NCBI GenBank assembly: GCA_036784855.1 | Contig: JAZDSV010000081.1 | Span: forward strand, 1 to 43,090 | Direction: 5' to 3' | Length of the DNA: 43,090 nucleotides | From: Aphelidium insulamus | Lineage: Eukaryota; Aphelidiomycota; Aphelidea; Aphelidiaceae | Shown here: in pieces, positions 30,701-42,748 of the stretch | How positions within the stretch are numbered: the stretch's first letter is position 1 | How the letters are laid out: each line of letters starts with the position of its first letter | The notes under the pieces: model-generated | The model's input: only the letters and a program-made list of their open reading frames with translations | What the model was told of the DNA's origin: nothing | The model's database searches: none | Program-made: the position numbers and the translations under genes

Positions 30701-31309
30701 TCAGTGCTTGAAAAGTGAAATGTGTACAACCACGTTCGCCCAAATCTGCATGACGGTGCAGATATATGATCCGGTAGGCAAGGCGTCAATAATCGGAAAT
30801 GCGGCACCCGGATTCGCAATTCGCGAAAGCAACGCAGTAACCGCCACCTTGGCATGCTGCACATGGACATCAAAAGGCGGCGCTGGAAGTGGACCGGCAA
30901 TTGGTGGACGTGGGTTCGCTTCAAAATCGGCCACCATGAGCGGCGCATAGTGACAAATGATTGATTGGGCTTCTGCCAGAATGGGTCCGACAAGTGCTGG
31001 TGCTGGAGCCAACGGCGAGCGAATAATATCGACTGATGGTGCGAAGATAGCTGTAACTTGGGGGTCATATGTCGACGTCTCCGCCCAATTGCGGTAGATT
31101 TCGTAGTTGCGATCTCCAAAGGTCATCGTCACACTTGCCAGGTCCTCGCCGGCCGCTGAGACGATTCTCGCGCCATTTGATTTCCAGGAGTCCACGACAG
31201 ATTTAGGCACGCGCTTCGACGCCAATTTCGCGCGCTTGGCGCCAACACGACCTTCAGTCGACGGGGTGTGGGAAGCCGGCAGATCGCGATCGCTCGACTT
31301 TTTTTGCAT
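30701..31309 (-). CDS. gene Y, copy A (unrecognised 202-aa protein)
   Basis: The frame opens at ATG 31309; an earlier in-frame TTG is not used as a start. The product begins MQKKSSDRDLPASHTPS, has a basic region (AKRAKLASKR) likely to act as a nuclear localisation signal, then TMTFGDRNYEIYRNW, a proline-rich middle and a hydrophobic C-terminal part. No known domain is recognised. Copies B (32110-32718) and C (35922-36540) are nearly identical over the whole unit. Intactness of A and B at most positions suggests both may be expressed. Confidence 0.6.
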   Translation of the reverse strand: MQKKSSDRDLPASHTPSTEGRVGAKRAKLASKRVPKSVVDSWKSNGARIVSAAGEDLASVTMTFGDRNYEIYRNWAETSTYDPQVTAIFAPSVDIIRSPLAPAPALVGPILAEAQSIICHYAPLMVADFEANPRPPIAGPLPAPPFDVHVQHAKVAVTALLSRIANPGAAFPIIDALPTGSYICTVMQIWANVVVHISLFKH

Positions 31310-31459
31310 TTTTTCTTCACACAAAATGGAATTCTGCCGTGCCGCCTAACAGATGATACGTCATCGCGTCCCGCCTTATCGCGACCCGCGCTTACGTATA
31401 TGTAGCGATGCCAGGCTACCGTCTGACTACCTAAGGTAGCTGGCAAACAAGTACCGTCG

Positions 31460-31640
31460 TGTTATATTCTACTAGCTGTGTGTGTCTGCGTCCTGTTGGT
31501 CTTGACAGTACTAAAGAATCCACGCGACAGGTAAATAAAGGGTGTTAGATTCTACTAGCTGTGTGTGTCTGCGTCCTGTTGGTCTTGACAGTACTAAAGA
31601 ATCCACGCGACAGGTAAATAAAGGGTGTTAGATTCTACTA
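31460..31640. repeat. 83-bp tandem repeat array 1 (about 2.2 units)
   Basis: Units start at 31460, 31543 and 31626, exactly 83 bases apart; the third is cut off after 15 bases. The unit runs from TGTTAGATTCTACTAGCTG to CAGGTAAATAAAGGG. It lies upstream of gene Y copy A. Confidence 0.92.
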
Positions 31641-32109
31641 TCATCACATTCTACATCATCACAGGCACGAAGTCATGCCTGTGACGATGCATCGCCCAAA
31701 CCACTGGACAGTCCTGCAGTGAGCAGTGATATACTTTAGAAATGTATCCGTATTCACTCCACTGCACATCTTGGAGTATCCTCGTGATTAGTCTACATAG
31801 TCAGATAGCTTCAAACAAGCTTCAGTAGGGAAGAGTATGGTTTGTTACGGATGCATCGTCGCCACGGGTCTCAGGAGAGTATGGGCCGAGAAATCTATGA
31901 TATCCGGCAACGTATCACACGGCAATTAAGTATTCAGGTGCGTAGTCGTTTGAAAAGCCAAGTGACTCCTCCAAACTCGAGCACGTCAGATTAAACAAGA
32001 ATAATTCACATTTCCTGGAAGCATTGATCGTTTAGTATTTTCATTCGTGCAAATGCGATTTCTTTATTATATGTACTGCTCAATGTCGAATGCTCAAAGG
32101 GTCACCACT
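31641..32109. other. duplicated 3' flank of gene Y copy B
   Basis: Non-coding; from about 31668 it matches the flanks of copies A and C almost base for base. Confidence 0.5.
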
Positions 32110-32718
32110 TCAGTGCTTGAAAAGCGGAATGTGTACAACCACGTTCGCCCAAATCTGCACGACGGTGCAGATATATGATCCGGTAGGCAAGGCGTCAATC
32201 ATCGGAAATGTCGCACCCGGATTCGCAATTCGCGAAAGCAACGCAGAAACCGCCACCTTGGCATGCTGCACATGGACATCTAACGGCGGAGCTGGAAGCG
32301 GACCGGCAATTGGTGGACGTGGGTTCGCTGCAAAATCGGCTTCCATGAGCGGCGCATAGTGACAAACGATTGATTGGGCTTCTGCCTGAATGGGTACGCC
32401 GAGTGCTGGTGCTGGAGCCAACGGCGAGCGAATAATATCGACTGATGGTGCGAAGATAGCCATAACTTGGGGGTCATATGTCGACGTCTCCGCCCAATTG
32501 CGGTAGATTTCGTAGTTGCGATCTCCAAAGGTCATCGTCACACTTGCCAGGTCCTCGCCGGCCACTGAGACGATTTTTGCGCCATTTGATTTCCAGGCGT
32601 CGACGACAGATTTAGGCACGCGCTTCGACGCCAATTTTGCGCGCTTGGCGCCAACACGACCTTCAGTCGACGGGGTGTGGGAAGCCGGCAGATCGCGATC
32701 GCTCGACTTTTTTTGCAT
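32110..32718 (-). CDS. gene Y, copy B
   Basis: An intact 202-residue frame from ATG 32718, differing from copy A by a modest number of substitutions (for example VVDAWKSNGAK versus VVDSWKSNGAR, and MEADFAANP versus MVADFEANP). Most differences leave the frame open, consistent with either allelic or recent paralogue variation. The family is unknown; see copy A for visible features. Confidence 0.6.
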   Translation of the reverse strand: MQKKSSDRDLPASHTPSTEGRVGAKRAKLASKRVPKSVVDAWKSNGAKIVSVAGEDLASVTMTFGDRNYEIYRNWAETSTYDPQVMAIFAPSVDIIRSPLAPAPALGVPIQAEAQSIVCHYAPLMEADFAANPRPPIAGPLPAPPLDVHVQHAKVAVSALLSRIANPGATFPMIDALPTGSYICTVVQIWANVVVHIPLFKH

Positions 32719-32868
32719 TTTTTCTTCACACAAAGTGGAATTCTGCCGTGTCGTCTAACAGATGATACGTCATCGCGTCCCGCCTTATCGCGACCCGCGC
32801 TTACGTATATGTAGCGATGCCAGGCTACCGTCTGACTACCTAAGGTAGCTGGCAAACAAGTACCGTCG

Positions 32869-33191
32869 TGTTATATTCTACTAGCTGTGTGTGTCTGCGT
32901 CCTGTTGGTCTTGACAGTACTAAAGAATCCACGCGACAGGTAAATAAAGTTTGTTAGATTCTACTAGCTGTGTGTGTCTGCGTCCTGTTGGCCTTGACAC
33001 TACTAAAGAATCCACGCGACAGGTAAATATAAGGTGTTAGATTCTACTAGCTGTGTGTGTCTGCGTCCTGTTGGCCTTGACACTACTAAAGAATCCACGC
33101 GACAGGTAAATAAAGGGTGTTAGATTCTACTAGCTGTGTGTGTCTGCGTCCTGTTGGCCTTGACACTACTAAAGAATCCACGCGACAGGTT
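32869..33191. repeat. 83-bp tandem repeat array 2 (4 units)
   Basis: Units begin at 32869, 32952, 33035 and 33118, all 83 bases apart. The first carries the same TGTTATATTC variant as the first unit of array 1, so the array was duplicated together with gene Y. Units 2-4 share the GGCCTTGACACTAC variant, showing later local expansion. Confidence 0.92.
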
Positions 33192-33273
33192 TCGCGAGCA
33201 CCGCACCGTTTAACAGAGCCAGTGTCGAGGTTGTCTGAACCCAACCCTCACTGTTCGTAAAACCTTTTCAGGA

Positions 33274-33909
33274 GAACATGATGCAGCTACTTCGCATAAT
33301 GGCCGGCACACTTCGCGCTGATGTTTCACTCGTTACGGCTGATGTGGAGGAGCCGGTGGATGCCGCGGCAGAGGACGACAATGACAGTGATGATAGCGAT
33401 GATGAGCTTGAAGTAGAAATGACCGAGACTGAAGTGACAGCTCCTGGTGAAATGATAAACATGGATGCAGAAAATACCGACGATGCCGCCGCCAAAGCTG
33501 CTGCAACCGAGTTGCCCATCAGCAGCCACTATCTAAAGTCGAAGCGGGAAGAGGCGGCCCCCAAAACAGTTACAGTGCACCCGCTGCTCAACCCGAATGT
33601 ATCGCGTCTGTTCAAGAAAATGACTGCATAGTCACCGCGGCTACTGAGCGTGTTTGCTGATGCTTTGCTGGACTCTGACGCGGTCACAAATGTTTTCGAG
33701 CATATAAGTGGCGCTGGTAGTGAAGCCGCGTCTCGCATTACGTGTCCACTATTTTTCTACCTGGCTTACCTGGAGTGCGAGAGAACGGCGATCTGCGCAA
33801 ACGAGCGGCTACTACAATTCAGGCTGCAGTGACGCAGACAAACTTTCAGGCGCGGCCCGATGAACGCGTGGCCGTCAAATTCATGGCCGCTTTAGAAGCT
33901 CTACAGTGA
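33274..33909 (+). pseudogene. Pumilio gene 3' half, copy 2
   Basis: From the ATGATGCAGCTA near 33279 this matches 15018-15653 with few differences. The sequence before it is unrelated to copy 1, so the copy is 5'-truncated. A CAG-to-TAG change gives a stop at 33629-33631, and a small indel alters the frame near 33782. It lacks the Pumilio repeats and is not functional as read. Confidence 0.82.
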
Positions 33910-34027
33910 AGTCTATTTGCCACCTCCACATAGAAGCCAGTTAACAACAAGCACCGTCCGTGCTGTCATTGTCTTACATAGCTGCGTGTTTCTGTAAAGT
34001 GCCAGTGTGCATCCGTGCAGTTGTGCA

Positions 34028-34871
34028 ATGACCGCGACAAGCAGCAGCGGCGCAACAGTCAAGAAAAGGTATTCCGGAGCGTCGTGTCAGACACATACAG
34101 TTATCTTTACCACGCTGCAGTGCATCCCGGTCTCGTCTGACAGCCGGCGGCGGCGGCACGGTAACAATGGGCGCGGCACGGCGAAGAGTTGCGCCACCAC
34201 CGCAACAACAACAACAGCCCCATCAGCAACGTCATGGCGGCGCCAGACCGCTGGGACATACCAGCGCACCGCCACACGAACGCCGATACACGACGCACAG
34301 CTACTTTGGGAGCACGTTGCGCGACGTGGCCGCCGACAACAGCGCCACCCTGGTGATCATACCGCAGACATCCACGGAACTGGAGTTGCGCAAGAAAATG
34401 TTCAAAGTGTACAAGGAGTCGCAGATACGGAGCGCCCGCGACTACGAGGCAAAGTTGCGCGCGCTGATACAGACGGACGCGGAGACGGTGGATGTGCGCG
34501 TCAACCAGTGGATAACCAAGCGCTACCTCTTCCTCAAGAAGGATCTGGCGTCCGGCGCCGTGAAGCCCGAACAGTATATAGCGTTCGATGAGCGCACCGT
34601 CAAGATGCTGCGAGGTGGTGACGGAGGCGACGATACAGCCGCTGCTGCGGCAAACAGCACCGTACCGACGGATCCTTCTCTACTGAATTCCGCAGTGGCA
34701 ATGGCAGTCGACGTACAACAAGCACCGCCCACGCCGCCAAAAGCTGCGCCACAGTCACCGACGACGCCAAAACTACGAATCGACCCGCGCAAGGCGAATG
34801 CCTCCGCCCTGACTGCGCCGCAACCGTCTCCGAACCAGCAGGCGTCGGCGCGGTCGGTGCGGCCCGTGTAG
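34028..34871 (+). CDS. gene X, copy 2 (intact; unrecognised protein)
   Basis: Exons 34028-34068 and 34121-34871 join by a 52-base GT-AG intron, giving about 263 residues from MTATSSSGATVKK. The N-terminal third is low-complexity (glutamine, arginine and glycine runs). The middle (SYFGSTLRDVAADNSATLV, RSARDYEAKLRALIQ, WITKRYLFLKKDLASG) looks folded and helical. The C-terminal tail is alanine/proline-rich. I do not recognise the family. It sits between the Pumilio fragment and MDM35 in both blocks. Copy 1 has the same gene with a frameshift. Confidence 0.65.
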
Positions 34872-34879
34872 ACTGCTCA

Positions 34880-35422
<543 letters not shown>

Positions 35423-35921
35423 ACAACTAAACCGAACCAAACCAAATACATGCCAACATGAAGTCATGCCTGTGATGATGAACTGATGCTTGTGACGATG
35501 CATCGCCCAAACCACTGGACAGTCCTTCAGTGAGCAGTGATATACTTTAGAAATGTATCCGTATTCACTCCACTGCACATCTTGGAGTATCCTCGTGATT
35601 AGTCTACATAGTCAGATAGCTTCAAACAAGCTTCAGTAGGGAAGAGTATGGTTTGTTACGGATGCATCGTCGCCACGGGTCTCAGGAGAGTATGGGCCGA
35701 GAAATCTATGATATCCGGCAACGTATCACACGGCAATCAAGTATTCAGGTGCGTAGTCGTTTGAAAAGCCAAGTGACTCCTCCAACCTCGAGCACGTCAG
35801 ATTAAACAAGAATAATTCACATTTCCCAGAAGTATTGATCGTTTAGTATTTTCATTTCGTGCAAATGCGATTTCTTTATTATATGAACTGCTCAATGTCG
35901 AATGCTCAAAGGGTCACCACT
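35423..35921. other. duplicated flank of gene Y copy C
   Basis: Non-coding, matches the corresponding flanks of copies A and B. Confidence 0.5.
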
Positions 35922-36540
35922 TCAGTGCTTGAAAAGCGAAATGTCTACAACCACGTTCGCCCAAATCTGCATGACGGTGCAGATATATGATCCGGTAGGC
36001 AAGGCGTCAATCATCGGAAATGTCGCACCCGGATTTGCAATTCGCGAAAGCAACGCAGAAACCGCCACCTTGGCATGCTGCACATGGACATCAAAGGCGG
36101 CGCTGGAAGCGGACCGGCGAGTTGGTGGACGTGGGTTCGCTGCAAAATCGGCTTCCATGAGCGGCGCATAGTGACAAACGATTGATTGGGCTTCTGCCAG
36201 AATGGGTACGCCGAGTGCTGGTGCTGGAGCCAACGGCGAGCGAATAATATCGACTGATGGTGCGAAGATAGCTGTAACTTGGGGGTCATATGTCGACGTC
36301 TCCGCCTAATCGCGGTAGATTTCGTAGTTGCGATCTCAAAGGTCATCGTCACACTTGCCAGGTCCTCGTTGGCCGCTGAGACGATTCTCGCGCCATTTGA
36401 TTTCCAGGAGTCCACGACAGATTTAGGCACGCGCTTCGACGTCAATTTGCGCGCTTAGCGCCAACACGACCTTCAGTCGACGGGGTGTGGGAAGCCGGCA
36501 GATCGCGATCGCTCGACTTTTTTTGCATTTTTTCTTCACA
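35922..36540 (-). pseudogene. gene Y, copy C (frameshifted)
   Basis: Same unit as copies A and B, but single-base losses occur near 36100, 36337 and 36450 (each visible against A and B), so the frame is broken several times. The similarity ends near 36568, before the 83-bp array seen upstream of the other copies. Confidence 0.75.
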
Positions 36541-36728
36541 CACAATGCAATTCTGCCGTGCCGTCTAACCAAATCGACTTGATCGATCAGGCGTGGAATT
36601 ATTTATAACCTTAATGCAAAGAAATTAGGGTTGTAATTTAACAGTCAACCTTTACCTTTACCTCTGCTTCCCCTTTTTTCCCTTTTTCACCAGCTTGTAG
36701 TTACTGTTTGCGATAAAATATAATACAG

Positions 36729-37113
36729 GCTGCCAGTAGTCAACCCGCAAGCGTATCCGCTGGCCGATTCCGACCTGTCCAACAAGATTCTTGATTTGGT
36801 GCAGCAGGCGGCATACCGACAAGCAGCTGAAGAAGGGCGCCAACAGAGGCCACCAAGACCCTGAATCGCGGCATCAGCGAGTTCATCGTGATGGCCGCGG
36901 ACGCGGAAGCCAATCGAGATCCTGCTGCACCTGCCGCTACTGTGCGAGGACAAGAACGTGCCGTACGTGTTTGTGCCCAGCAAGCAGGCATTGGGACGCG
37001 CGTGCGGTGTCACGCGCAATGTGATCGCCACCAGCGTGACCACGAACGACGGCAGCGAGTTGAAGCCGCAGATTAACGCGCTCAAGCTGAGCATCGAGAA
37101 GCTGCTCATCTGA
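36729..37113 (+). pseudogene. SNU13: SNU13/NHP2L1 (15.5K) with three one-base insertions
   Basis: After a splice acceptor (ATAATACAG) the sequence encodes a near-perfect SNU13: [79 protein letters not shown] and a final SIEKLLI. SNU13 binds kink-turns in U4 snRNA and C/D snoRNAs. Reading it requires skipping extra bases near 36818, 36850 and 36912; the three together restore the original phase. Protein-level conservation is too high for an old pseudogene, so sequencing errors are a serious alternative. The first exon is not located. Confidence 0.85.
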
Positions 37114-37373
37114 GCGGCGCGTGGTGTGTGTGTGTGCGTGTCTATACCAAGCCGCATTCATGATCCCCGCTGCCACGGGTGAAGTGCTCAACCAACAATT
37201 CTCCTCGCCGTTAGATCGACTTCTATTCCAATAAAGGCCTAGACTTAGCAGCCCTATGGTACTACTATCTGTATACTGTCTTCTATGCGTTGTATTGGTA
37301 TCACCATGATATTGACACAACTGACACAATAAAGGCTTTATGAATTAAAGAGACGAAAGGAGTAACTGCCAGA

Positions 37374-38418
37374 TCACTTGGCCGTGGACTGCAGTTTGTT
37401 GGCCAGCTCGCGTTGAATTTCATTCTGTTTGGCCTTGTCGGCAAGTGACTGGGCGCTGCGCAGATCATTGCAGATATCCTTTGTCTTGCCGAAATAGATT
37501 TCCTGCAGCGAATGGCGCATCTTGAACTCGTGGTCCTCGCCGAGTCGGCCCATATTGGCAATGTGCGCTCCAGCCGTATCCGTGCCTTCTAACGGGAGTT
37601 CTTGCTCGATCTACGAGACAAGAGAATGTTTAACAAAGTTATCCAGCCAATATAATTATTCACTAACTTGTCTAGTCATGCTGCCAGACAGGTTGATGTT
37701 GCCAGTGGCCGGCTTGCTGGTGAGCATGTACAGCATCACTGTGGATGTGAGTTTGTAACGAGCACTCCGCTTGTTATCAGCGATTTCCAGCACGTGAATA
37801 GAGTCCCAGCTGCCCTTCAACCTCTTGCATTATTATCACCGACTGCACACAAGGCATGATGACGATGATATGAAGAGCACAGACACAGCTGAGACACCTA
37901 CCACTTCTTTATAAGCACCACGGCGGCAAATCCAGACTCCAGGTCCCATGTGTATACGGACGACACTCCGCCCTCATAGTACCTGCACATATAGTCAATA
38001 CAGTACGGTATGAATTATGTAATCAACTAAATACCACATTTCACGGTATGTCTCGCATGCATCGCCAGTGGCAATTTCCAGTTTGCGCAGCGAGTCAGAT
38101 GGCCAGGCGCCGTCTTCCAGCTTCGGCTCGTATGCTCGTTGGACCACGGCGACCTGCAGTATACATAATCCCGCAATGCTTTACGGTGTATATAAGACAG
38201 CCAAACGTGCCTGTAAGAGTCGCCATCGCGGTTATAGTCACAAAGCAGGAACTCCTTGCCAGTCTTCTTGCACTGCTGCACCTTGAGCGGCTGGGTCCAC
38301 ACTGGCCAGCAAATCTTCCGTCAACTCGGGCACCATATCAATCAGGTTGGCGAAGTTCTCTCTACACCTTCGGCGGCAGGCGGCGCATAAGGTCCAGCGC
38401 ACAGTCCAACCGGTCAGC
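37374..38418 (-). pseudogene. CAPZB: F-actin capping protein subunit beta, with several indels
   Basis: Minus-strand exons give [89 protein letters not shown], a TSTVMLYMLTSKP region, [13 protein letters not shown], and [25 protein letters not shown] near the end: clearly capping protein beta. This subunit caps actin barbed ends with the alpha subunit. Introns include one with a GC donor (GCACGT after TACAG). Small indels are needed near 38370, 38293, 38135 and 37820 to stay in frame. The first exon is not located. Sequencing error or recent decay are both possible. Confidence 0.85.
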
Positions 38419-38720
38419 CTGGCAGACATGTGTGGTTGGTGGCTGGTGATGGTCATATGGCGCAAGCGGTGCTAAGTGGTGTGCGGATGTCATGTATGCT
38501 GTGCTAATATTGCAGCAGCTGCTACAGCCTGTCAGACACCGAAGCGTGGCATGACCATACACACACACACAGCCACCTCCACAACGATGCATCACAGAGA
38601 CACATGGACACCCAGCATAGACAGACATGAGGAGACGCACCATGGCAGCGATATCCAAGTTGCGCCACGAGCTTCGAGCAAGCAAGCCAGTTGGAACAAA
38701 TCCAGGTCTAACAACCAGCA

Positions 38721-39898
38721 ATGCCACCGCAGCGCCGATGGAAAGCCCGCGTGCCGGCTTCCACGGCCAACCTGGGTCCCGGCTTCGACACGCTGGGTTG
38801 TGCACTCGCACTCTATCTGGACCTGGAGCTGTCGGTGGTGCGACGGAAGGTTGCGATGGCGGGGTCACCACGTGTGGATGGTGCTCCCGACACAGATTTC
38901 GTGGTCACTTATGAGGATGGCGCCGCTGATGGGGACAGCCAGGCGCCCGCGGTCCCTCTAGACAGGTCAAACCTGGTGGTCAAGGCTATGCTGCACTTGC
39001 TGCACCGGCGGCGTCACGTGCATAGCGGCAGTAATGCCACCCACGCGGACGAGGATGAAGATGACCTCCCCGTGCCATATGATAGCGTGGTGGTGCCCGC
39101 ACTTGACTCAGAGTCGCCGCCCGCACAGTACTCGCTCCACCTGCACATACACAACAGTATACCGCTGTCGCGCGGCCTTGGATCGTCTGCAGCGGCCATC
39201 GTTGGCGGAATGATGCTGGCGAATGAAGTGCTTCAGCTGGGCTGCGTGAAGGACGACTTGCTGGACTATGCACTACAAATGGAGAACCATCCGGACAATG
39301 TGGGCGCCGCGCTGTTTGGCTCCATGGTAGCGGGCATGGTCAGGACGGCGGCGGAGCGGCGGTTGTCACTGGTGGGTGTCGTCAATTCTTCCTGTTCGAC
39401 TACAGTTCGCAGGCGGTGTGCGTACATGTGCCTCCCATGGAACACGGCCATCAAGCACGTGTGCATTGTGCCGCGCTTTTCCCTGAGCACGGCGGCGGCA
39501 CGTGCGCAGTCCTGCCCGACCACTATAGGCCGCGCTGACACCGTGCACAACCGTGCAACGGCTGGCCATGCTTAGTGTGCGCCCTGGGTGCCGGCAGTGG
39601 CACTTTGCCCGTGCGGGATCCACATCTGTATCCAGATTTGCTCATGGATCGCGTACATCAGCCATACCGCCGTGGGCGAACTTGTGCCGGGTTTGCAGGA
39701 CATTTGCGCAGTGTAACCAGTTTCACGTGTGACGGCCCTGCTGGGTGTGGTGCTTAGCGGGGCCGGTCCGACTGCCTGGCACTTGCCACCCGGCAACCTT
39801 GACACCATCGCCTCTGCGGATACAGTGCGATATTCACTGCTCACGGCATACACACCGACTGCCTGCAGCTTTCTGTCGATGTGCATGGCGCCGTGGTG
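38721..39898 (+). pseudogene. homoserine kinase (GHMP family), frame broken in the 3' half
   Basis: From ATG 38721 the frame carries GHMP kinase motifs: VPASTANLGPGFDTLGCAL, the phosphate-binding SIPLSRGLGSSAAAIVGG and MENHPDNVGAALFG. It becomes jumbled after about 39380; later pieces appear in other frames: LLMDRVHQPYR (about 39640), LVPGL (about 39680) and SGAGPT (about 39755). Homoserine kinase makes O-phosphohomoserine for threonine synthesis in plants, fungi and many protists, and is absent from animals. At least three indels break the gene. It is the threonine-pathway ThrB/THR1-type enzyme; no subtype is claimed. Confidence 0.83.
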
Positions 39899-40290
39899 AG
39901 CCAGTTGAAGAATCATAAATCAGTGTGGTTTGAAAAGAAACCCAGTGCGATGCGATGTCACTATTCGGCGCTCAATTACGATTATGTTCCATTCGGGTCA
40001 TCAATCTATGATTTGCTATAAGATCACTTACTCTAACTTTGGTTACTGCTGTCACAGCAATGCAGCTGGCCATGCTACATACCATGATATTGCCATGTTG
40101 CTGCGGGCAGAAACTGTTATATGTTTACTCGTATTACTGTGCAATAGTGTCTGATTGAGACTTGCAGCGACACGATCGGACGCTTCGTTGGATTTGATGC
40201 TTGTGTAACAATCACGCTGCGCGCATAAAAGCCGACACTTCCGCTTTCTCATCTCATCTACGTAAATCCATGACTCCAGAAACATCGAAT
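39899..40290. promoter_or_regulatory. intergenic; TATA-like CATAAAAG upstream of a secreted protein gene
   Basis: A CATAAAAG box at about 40223-40230 lies about 60 bases upstream of the ATG of the secreted protein. The rest shows no gene. Confidence 0.35.
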
Positions 40291-40895
40291 ATGAAGTACA
40301 TTTTGGCAATTGCTGCATTGTTCGGGGCCTCACTGGCAACTCAAGTCCAGTTGAGTGCGTGAGTACGATTACGTATGAGCTGGATGGATGCAAAGGCAAA
40401 GTACAGCACGTTTATCGCGACTTTGTCTATTATGTCGTCTTACGGTACACAATCCGTGCCGATAATGGGTTGGCGATGCCAGTTTCGCAGTCGGCAAATG
40501 ATGACAACGCTGCGAAATCAATGTTCCCCGGGGACAACACGTTTGAAGCTTGATCAAGCCTATGGGGCTCTACCAAGGGCGAAACACTACGCCCGTTTTT
40601 CACTGCCGGTCCGTACGGTTGTTCAACCACCGCTTACGGCGGTAATTTCAATTTGTTTCTGTCATCGCCGGGGCTCTCGATATACAAGCCAGAGGCGTGC
40701 AAGTCATTCTGACCATGGACAAGAGCTTGCCATGTTTACGGCACTTGCGACAAGTATGCGCAAGTCAACTATTACGATGACGACAGTGCGTAGAGCGGCA
40801 GCAAGTACACTGGTGGCGTCAATTTTAGCGGACTTGGATGCATCTCTACCAGCTACAGCCACATTGCTCGGTTCGCTAGCTGTATAAAAGCGTAA
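40291..40895 (+). pseudogene. small secreted cysteine-containing protein, frame broken
   Basis: A clear signal peptide (MKYILAIAALFGASLA) is followed by a stop or a splice donor-like GTGAGT. Protein-like sequence continues in other frames: TYELDGCKGKVQHVYRD, PFFTAGPYGCSTTAYGGNFN, YGTCDKYAQVNYYDDD, and a C-terminal FSGLGCISTSY...SCIKA. The cysteine spacing and aromatic/glycine content suggest a secreted extracellular protein. No family is recognised. Several indels or unseen introns are needed to join it. Confidence 0.5.
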
Positions 40896-41071
40896 AAGCG
40901 TAATGCTGCTGCGGAGTGGCGAGGTTACAAAACAAAGACAGATCGAATGAATGAACTCTTGCAATGAACTCTTCGGTATATCATCTATTTACTTTGTCAC
41001 TTTTGCGCAGACTGCGCGATCTTGCTGTATGGATATAATAGTGACAGGACCTAGTATGTACACTATATACA

Positions 41072-41772
41072 ATGGATGCCACAACGTGGTTAAATGCCGC
41101 GCTGGACGCCATTGCAGCAGAGATGCGTCGCGGCTGGTACAGCTGGTGCGCCAACCACCCACCACCATGCTCAACTCCATGTCGCCGACGCAGCCGCCGA
41201 CACCATACGTGGTCGTGGTACCAGCGGTGGGGACCGGCGCCGTGGGATCGCTTCCTGCAGGCCTTCCTCAACATGCAGAAGCAGCTACTGCAACGTCAAC
41301 TACTCCGCCAACAGCAGTCCAGCACCGGTGCCGACATGGACGCCATGTTGAGTGCGCGCAGGGCCTGTGCTACGCATTCGACGCGGCCTGGATGCTGCCT
41401 CATCAAGCTGGTGTACGGGCGACTGGTGCAGACTGCGAACGCCGTGGTCAGGAGCGGTGCGCACGCAGCAACGTCCCACCGCAGTCAAGGCCGTGTGCGT
41501 GGCACTGGACGCCGTGCGCCAAGATGCAGGACCGGCAACCTGTTGCCGCGCTCACGCAGCCGGCATTGTCTTCCTGCTCAACTACATTTTCACGTTGTTA
41601 TGCGGCTGCAGGACTTGGCCCAGCTGCAAAGGTGCTCGACTATGTGTTTCAGCATCGTGCCGCTCGCGCCGGAACAGGTCGTACCGCTTCAGCCTGGCGG
41701 ACCGGGTCACCTTCCACTTTAACATGGGCCGCCTGCCGCTCATTCCAATACAACGTTCCGCGGTATAGTGTA

Positions 41773-41808
<36 letters not shown>

Positions 41809-42500
41809 GAGATTATTAAACCTACTCATAGGCACCGCCGCATCTATTGACCGCAAACCAACTCAGTGTCACCGAGACTATAGAAGCAGCGGCGATTGAT
41901 CATGATATACTTGATCAGCGCACAGATTGTGTTGGCCAGGTTTCCGCGTCGACAACAGGGAACTCCGCGCAAATGCCTCTGCTGGAGAAGTGATGAATCG
42001 CACAGCACTTTGTCCCGCAATAGCCGCTATCAAGGCCGGTAATATGGGCGAGTTTGCGCGCGCGATGGATGGCCTGACAGTCGTGCATTCTTTGTTTACT
42101 TCCATATCTGCGCCTGCATCTTCGGAGTCGCTGTGAGAGTGCTTGTATATCGCAACCTGCCGAAGGCGAGTTATATGTTTGTGCGTGTTGCATAGCTCCA
42201 TGCGTGTAGGTGTTCGTCGTTGCAGCGCTATTGGCAGCACCACGTTTGGCTACAGCGTAGGCGGTGCAGATACGTCTATATCTGTATCGGGAGATACTGG
42301 CGCTGTTGGTGGCATGGACATTGATGGCGGTGCGTCTTTGACGCAGACTCCACGAATCGGATTTGGCGATGTGGCCGCGGGGCTATTGCTGGCTGGCAGT
42401 GTGGATACGCGATCATCACTAACGCTGATCATGCAGCATCGCAATTCACATACGTTCCATCCGCGACGCCCAGCACCCCTCCCGACTACACTGGTATAGT
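41072..42500 (+). other. coding-like stretches in shifting frames, unassigned
   Basis: Protein-like composition continues from ATGGATGCCACAACG (41072) through about 41765 (ending near FHFNMGRLPLIPIQ), and again at about 41930-42136 (ALCPAIAAIKAGNMGEFARA). I could not assemble a single frame or recognise a family. Indels like those in neighbouring genes may be the reason. Confidence 0.3.
41777..41805. repeat. TA dinucleotide microsatellite
   Basis: A run of about 14 TA dinucleotides between two unassigned coding-like stretches. Confidence 0.9.
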
Positions 42501-42748
42501 AGCGCTGCTAACAACCATCGATGCCGGCCTGGTGAAGGGTTACATCAGCTTAGGCAAACAGTGCCTGGTTGGTGAGCTGAAGCAGCCCTTTCGATCCAGC
42601 CGACACCATGCGCCGGCTGATGGACCGGGAAAGTGGTGGTGTGGAACGGTGAACCACGGCGGGACCTTGTGGATGATGACGATGATTAACAGAGTGTGTG
42701 TATATTGATATTGTAGTGCAATCTGCCGTGAATGAACGCCTATCTGTA

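Noticed and set aside
31460-33191. The 83-bp units as a CRISPR array or solo LTRs
   Set aside because: Units are contiguous with no unique spacers, and no paired terminal TG...CA or target duplications are visible.
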